From Saccoglossus kowalevskii (lineage: Eukaryota > Hemichordata > Enteropneusta > Harrimaniidae): 21,665 nt of DNA. This document shows, piece after piece, positions 19,045 through 21,665 of the stretch. The number at the start of each line of letters is the position of its first letter. The first letter of the stretch is position 1. Both the position numbers and the translations under genes were made by a program. The DNA is taken from NCBI RefSeq assembly GCF_000003605.2, contig NW_003153990.1:1-21665 (forward strand), given 5' to 3'. The notes below the pieces were generated by a model that made no database searches, was not told the origin of the DNA, and saw nothing but the letters and a program-made list of their open reading frames with translations.

Positions 19045-19126
19045 GGTAGCGTGGCCGAGCGGTCTAAGGCGCTGGTTTTAGGCACCAGTCATTTCGATGG
19101 CGTGGGTTCGAATCCCACCGCTGCCA
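19045..19126 (+). tRNA. tRNA-Leu(UAG), copy 20, consensus
   Basis: Identical to the copy at 799. The upstream change tctcctacg (for tctgctacg) is shared with the unit at 7753. Likely functional, and the last intact copy in the window. Confidence 0.96.
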
Positions 19127-19982
19127 GATAGACGATAATTTTACGAAATTTGCATTTATCTGAGCATAACTCTGTTCCGTTGTTTACTGATATGCACATG
19201 TCTCATTCGTACGTTGAATTCAACAAATATTCATTGCAAGTAACTGCGGAATGCACACCGTCTGGTCGCTACAACTAAACTTGCCTCGTGGATCTTTGTT
19301 TAATTTCAATATTCGCGGTAAAGAGAGGTGAGCTTGTACGATTCACAAGAAATAATAATTATACGATTTCATAGCTCGCGCGAGGCATCATTGTCACAAA
19401 TAACGTTAACATATTTACACGATTCTCAAAAAATAAAAAATACAATTACAAGAACCCTCCCTCTCGTTTGCAAGCGTCAAACTACGTCATGTCGTTGAGC
19501 CAAATCTGGGCAGATAGGGTAGATTGGGGTGCATCTCTTTGAAATATAGGAATATAGTTTTAAGATAATAATTGGAGTGTTTCATAGATTGAGGGTCATT
19601 TTGGTTTTGTTTTTTTGTTTCTTGAGCCTTGCGTTTTCAGTCTGAACTCTCTACAGTCAGTATTTGTTAATCAAAGGAAACCAACAAAACAGTTTGATGT
19701 GACATAACACATTATACCAATATATGACAAATTTAGTTTGTAAATAGGTATACATTTTTTACAAAATTGTGTGAAAGGGATGTATATTTTCTTATTTGGT
19801 TTTTTTGGAAAAGGGTTGGGAAACTGAAAGGGATAGAATTCTGAAGTTACTGTTAGTTTGTGATCTATGAAATGTGTACATTAGTACAGAATTTGGGTTT
19901 AAATACCACGAATAATAAATCTAGAAATTAATTCAAAAATAATTGGATTTGTTCCTGGGCAATGTCTGCTACCAAAATGTCG
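19127..19982. repeat. Spacer after copy 20
   Basis: Markers: TAGACG trailer, ctggtcgctac, ggtaaagagag with cttgtacgattcac head, ccctccctctcg, gccttgcg, caacaaaac, and a private ttttttacaaaattgtg. The 12-bp palindrome upstream of the next tRNA is lost. No gene is seen. Confidence 0.85.
19139..19142 (+). terminator. TTTT terminator, copy 20
   Basis: T4 run after trailer gatagacgataa. Confidence 0.78.
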
Positions 19983-20065
19983 GGTAGCGTGGTCGAGTCG
20001 TCTAAGGCGCTGGTTTTAGGCACCAGTCATTTCGACTGGCGTGGGTTCCAATCCCACCGCTGCCA
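19983..20065 (+). pseudogene. tRNA-Leu copy 21, decayed
   Basis: The copy is 83 nt with several lesions: C11T (wobble), C16T, G18 to C (loses a conserved D-loop G and breaks the A box), an extra C in the variable arm (TTCGACTGGC), and G57 to C in the T loop (TTCCAAT), which destroys the B-box core. Anticodon TAG remains. It borders the collapsed 225-bp units, consistent with an array edge or a region escaping homogenisation. Confidence 0.87.
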
Positions 20066-20955
20066 GATAGACGATAATTTTACGAAATTTGCATTTATCT
20101 GAGCATAACTCTGTTCCGTTATTTACTGATATGCACATGTCTCATTCGTACGTTGAATTCAACAAATATTCATTGCAAGTAACTGCGGAATGCACACCGT
20201 CTGATCGGTACAACTAAACTTGCCTCGTGAATCTTTGTTTAATTTCAATATTCGCGGAAAAGAGGTGAACTTGCACGAATCACTGCCAGATTGACGATAA
20301 TTTTACAAAATTTGCATTTATCAGAGCATAACTCTGCTCCGTTGATTACTGATATTCACATGTCTCATTCGTACGTTGAATACAACAAATATTCATTGCA
20401 AGTAACTGCGGAATCCACACCGTCTGATTGGTACAACTAAACGTGCCTCGTGGATCTTTGTTTAATTTCAATATTCGCGGAAAAGAGAGGTGAACTTGCA
20501 CGAATCACTGCCAGATTGACGATAATTTTACGAAATTTGCATTTATCTGAGCATAACTCTGTTCCGTTGTTTACTGATGTGCACATGTCTCATTCGTACG
20601 TTAAATTCAACAAATATTCATTGCAAGTAACTGCGGAATGCACACCGTCTGATCGGTACAACTAAACGTGCCTCGTGGATCTTTGTTTAATTTCAATATT
20701 CGCGGAAAAGAGAGGTGAACTTGCACGAATAACTGCCAGATTGACGATAATTTTACGAAATTTGCATTTATCTGAGCATAACTCTGTTCCGTTGTTTACT
20801 GATATGAAAATGTCTCATTCGTACGTTAAATTCAACAAATATTCATTGCAAGTAACTGCGGAATGCACACCGTTTGATCGGTACAACTAAACTTGCCTCG
20901 TGGATCTTTGTTTAATTTCAATATTCGCGGAAAAGAGAGGTGAGCTTGTACGATT
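20066..20955. repeat. Collapsed ~225-bp tandem units lacking the tRNA
   Basis: Four consecutive copies of the first ~220 bp of the spacer. Junctions at 20281, 20506 and 20731 (225-bp steps) read cgaatcactgccag or cgaataactgccag. Each joins the spacer's cacgaat to the last bases of a tRNA (ctgcca) and its TTGACG trailer, so each short unit keeps only the tRNA 3' tip and the TTTT run. The tRNA T loop and the spacer share CGAAT, which fits recombination between them followed by loss of a few bases. No promoter box survives, so these units make no tRNA. Confidence 0.88.
20078..20081 (+). terminator. TTTT run after pseudogene copy 21
   Basis: T4 run retained after trailer gatagacgataa. Confidence 0.55.
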
Positions 20956-21665
20956 CACAAGAAATAATAATTATACGATTTCATAGCTCGCGCGAGGCAT
21001 CATTGTCACAAATACCGTTAATATATTTACACGATTCTCAAAAAATAAAAAATACAATTACAAGAACCCCCTTTCGCGTTTGCAATCCTCAAACTACGTC
21101 ATGTGGTTGAGCCAAATCTGGGCAGATAGGGTAGATTGGGGTGCATCTCTTTGAAATATAGGAATATAGTTTTAAGATAATAATTGGAGTGTTTCATAGA
21201 TTGAGGGTCATTTTGGTTTTGTTTTTTGGTTTCTTGAGCCTTGCGTTTTCAGTCTGAACTCTCCACAGTCAGTATTTGTTAATCAAAGGAAACCAACAAA
21301 CAGAGGTGAGCTTGTACGATTCACAAGAAATAATAATTATACGATTTCATAGCTCGCGCGAGGCATCATTGTCACAAATAAGGTTAACATATTTACACTA
21401 TTCTCAAAAATAAAAAATACAATTACAAGAACCCTCCCTCTCGTTTGCAAGCCTCAAACTACGTCATGTCGTTGAGCCAAATCTGGGCAGATAGGGTAGT
21501 TTGGGGTGCATCTCTTTGAAATATAGGAATATAGTTTTAAGATAAAATTGGAGTGTTTCATAGATTGAGGGTCATTTTAGTTTGTTTTTTGGTTTCTTGA
21601 GCCTTGCGTTTTCACTCTGAACTCTCCACAGTCAGTATTTTGTTAATCAAAGGAAACCCACAAAA
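20870..21665. repeat. Near-duplicate of 2891-3688 at right edge
   Basis: From ccgtttgatc onward this block follows the block starting at 2891 at a constant offset of 17,979 bp at least through the internal junction (3321 versus 21300). It shares rare variants: ccgtttgatc, ataccgttaatat, the aacaaacagagg junction, ataaggttaac, ggtagtttgg and ttttcactctg. It contains the same tRNA-less 366-bp duplication (21300 onward is the second half). A few 1-base indels appear after about 21540. No gene is seen. Confidence 0.88.

Larger units (their letters stand above)
1..21665 (+). repeat. Tandem tRNA-Leu(UAG) gene array, ~940-bp unit
   Basis: The whole window is made of head-to-tail copies of one unit: an 82-nt tRNA-Leu gene followed by about 855 bp of AT-rich spacer. 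Start-to-start distances of successive tRNAs are 937, 947, 1298, 944, 940, 943, 945, 939, 943, 939, 941, 943, 938, 935, 955, 939, 939, 940, 941 and 938. The one outlier (1298) is explained by an internal 366-bp duplication. All copies share one strand. Spacers carry a few recurring variant blocks: a head block (cttgcacgaattac, cttgcacgattcac or cttgtacgattcac), a middle block (ccctttcgcg, cctttctcg or ccctccctctcg), gctgttcg or gccttgcg, a purine tract of variable length, and tacatttttt or tacaatgtttac. Combinations of these define each spacer. Similar single-family tRNA arrays are known in several eukaryotes, so the organisation is recognised even though this unit is not. Confidence 0.97.

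Noticed and set aside
20281-20955. CRISPR-like regular short repeats
   Set aside because: The period is 225 bp with almost the whole period repeated, no short repeat/unique spacer structure, and the context is eukaryotic.

Overview
This window is one continuous tandem array. A unit of about 940 bp is repeated head to tail from end to end, all in one orientation, and each full unit holds one tRNA-Leu gene on the + strand. I count 21 tRNA loci (first at 799, last at 19983), with part units at both window edges. I find no believable protein-coding gene, rRNA, CRISPR array or autonomous transposon.

The tRNA is a class II (long variable arm) leucine tRNA of 82 nt without intron. Its anticodon is UAG, it has internal A and B boxes, no encoded CCA, and a TTTT run 12 bases after the gene. 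This is RNA polymerase III architecture, so the source is a eukaryotic nuclear genome. The body of the tRNA resembles animal tRNA-Leu(UAG) as I remember it, so an animal, probably an invertebrate, is my best inference; the species cannot be read from this sequence. The spacer is AT-rich and unrecognised.

Layout. 1-798 is the tail of a unit whose tRNA lies outside the window. 799-2682 holds two consensus tRNAs. 2683-3980 holds a damaged tRNA and a spacer lengthened by a 366-bp internal duplication. 3981-19982 holds 17 regularly spaced units (935-955 bp). 19983-20065 is a decayed tRNA. 20066-20955 holds collapsed 225-bp units that kept only the last bases of the tRNA. 20870-21665 nearly repeats 2891-3688, including the junction of the 366-bp duplication, at a constant offset of 17,979 bp for at least its first half.

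Gene quality varies. Five copies are identical to the consensus (799, 1736, 3981, 10574, 19045). Four carry changes that should be tolerated (6808, 13396, 14331, 16225). Twelve carry stem mismatches, lost tertiary contacts, indels, or, at 8692, an anticodon change from UAG to UAU (an isoleucine AUA anticodon on a leucine tRNA body). Spacer variants are shuffled among units as a mosaic, as expected from unequal crossing over and gene conversion. The array probably supplies dosage of one leucine tRNA, with a fraction of dead or altered copies; whether any altered copy is expressed cannot be told from sequence.
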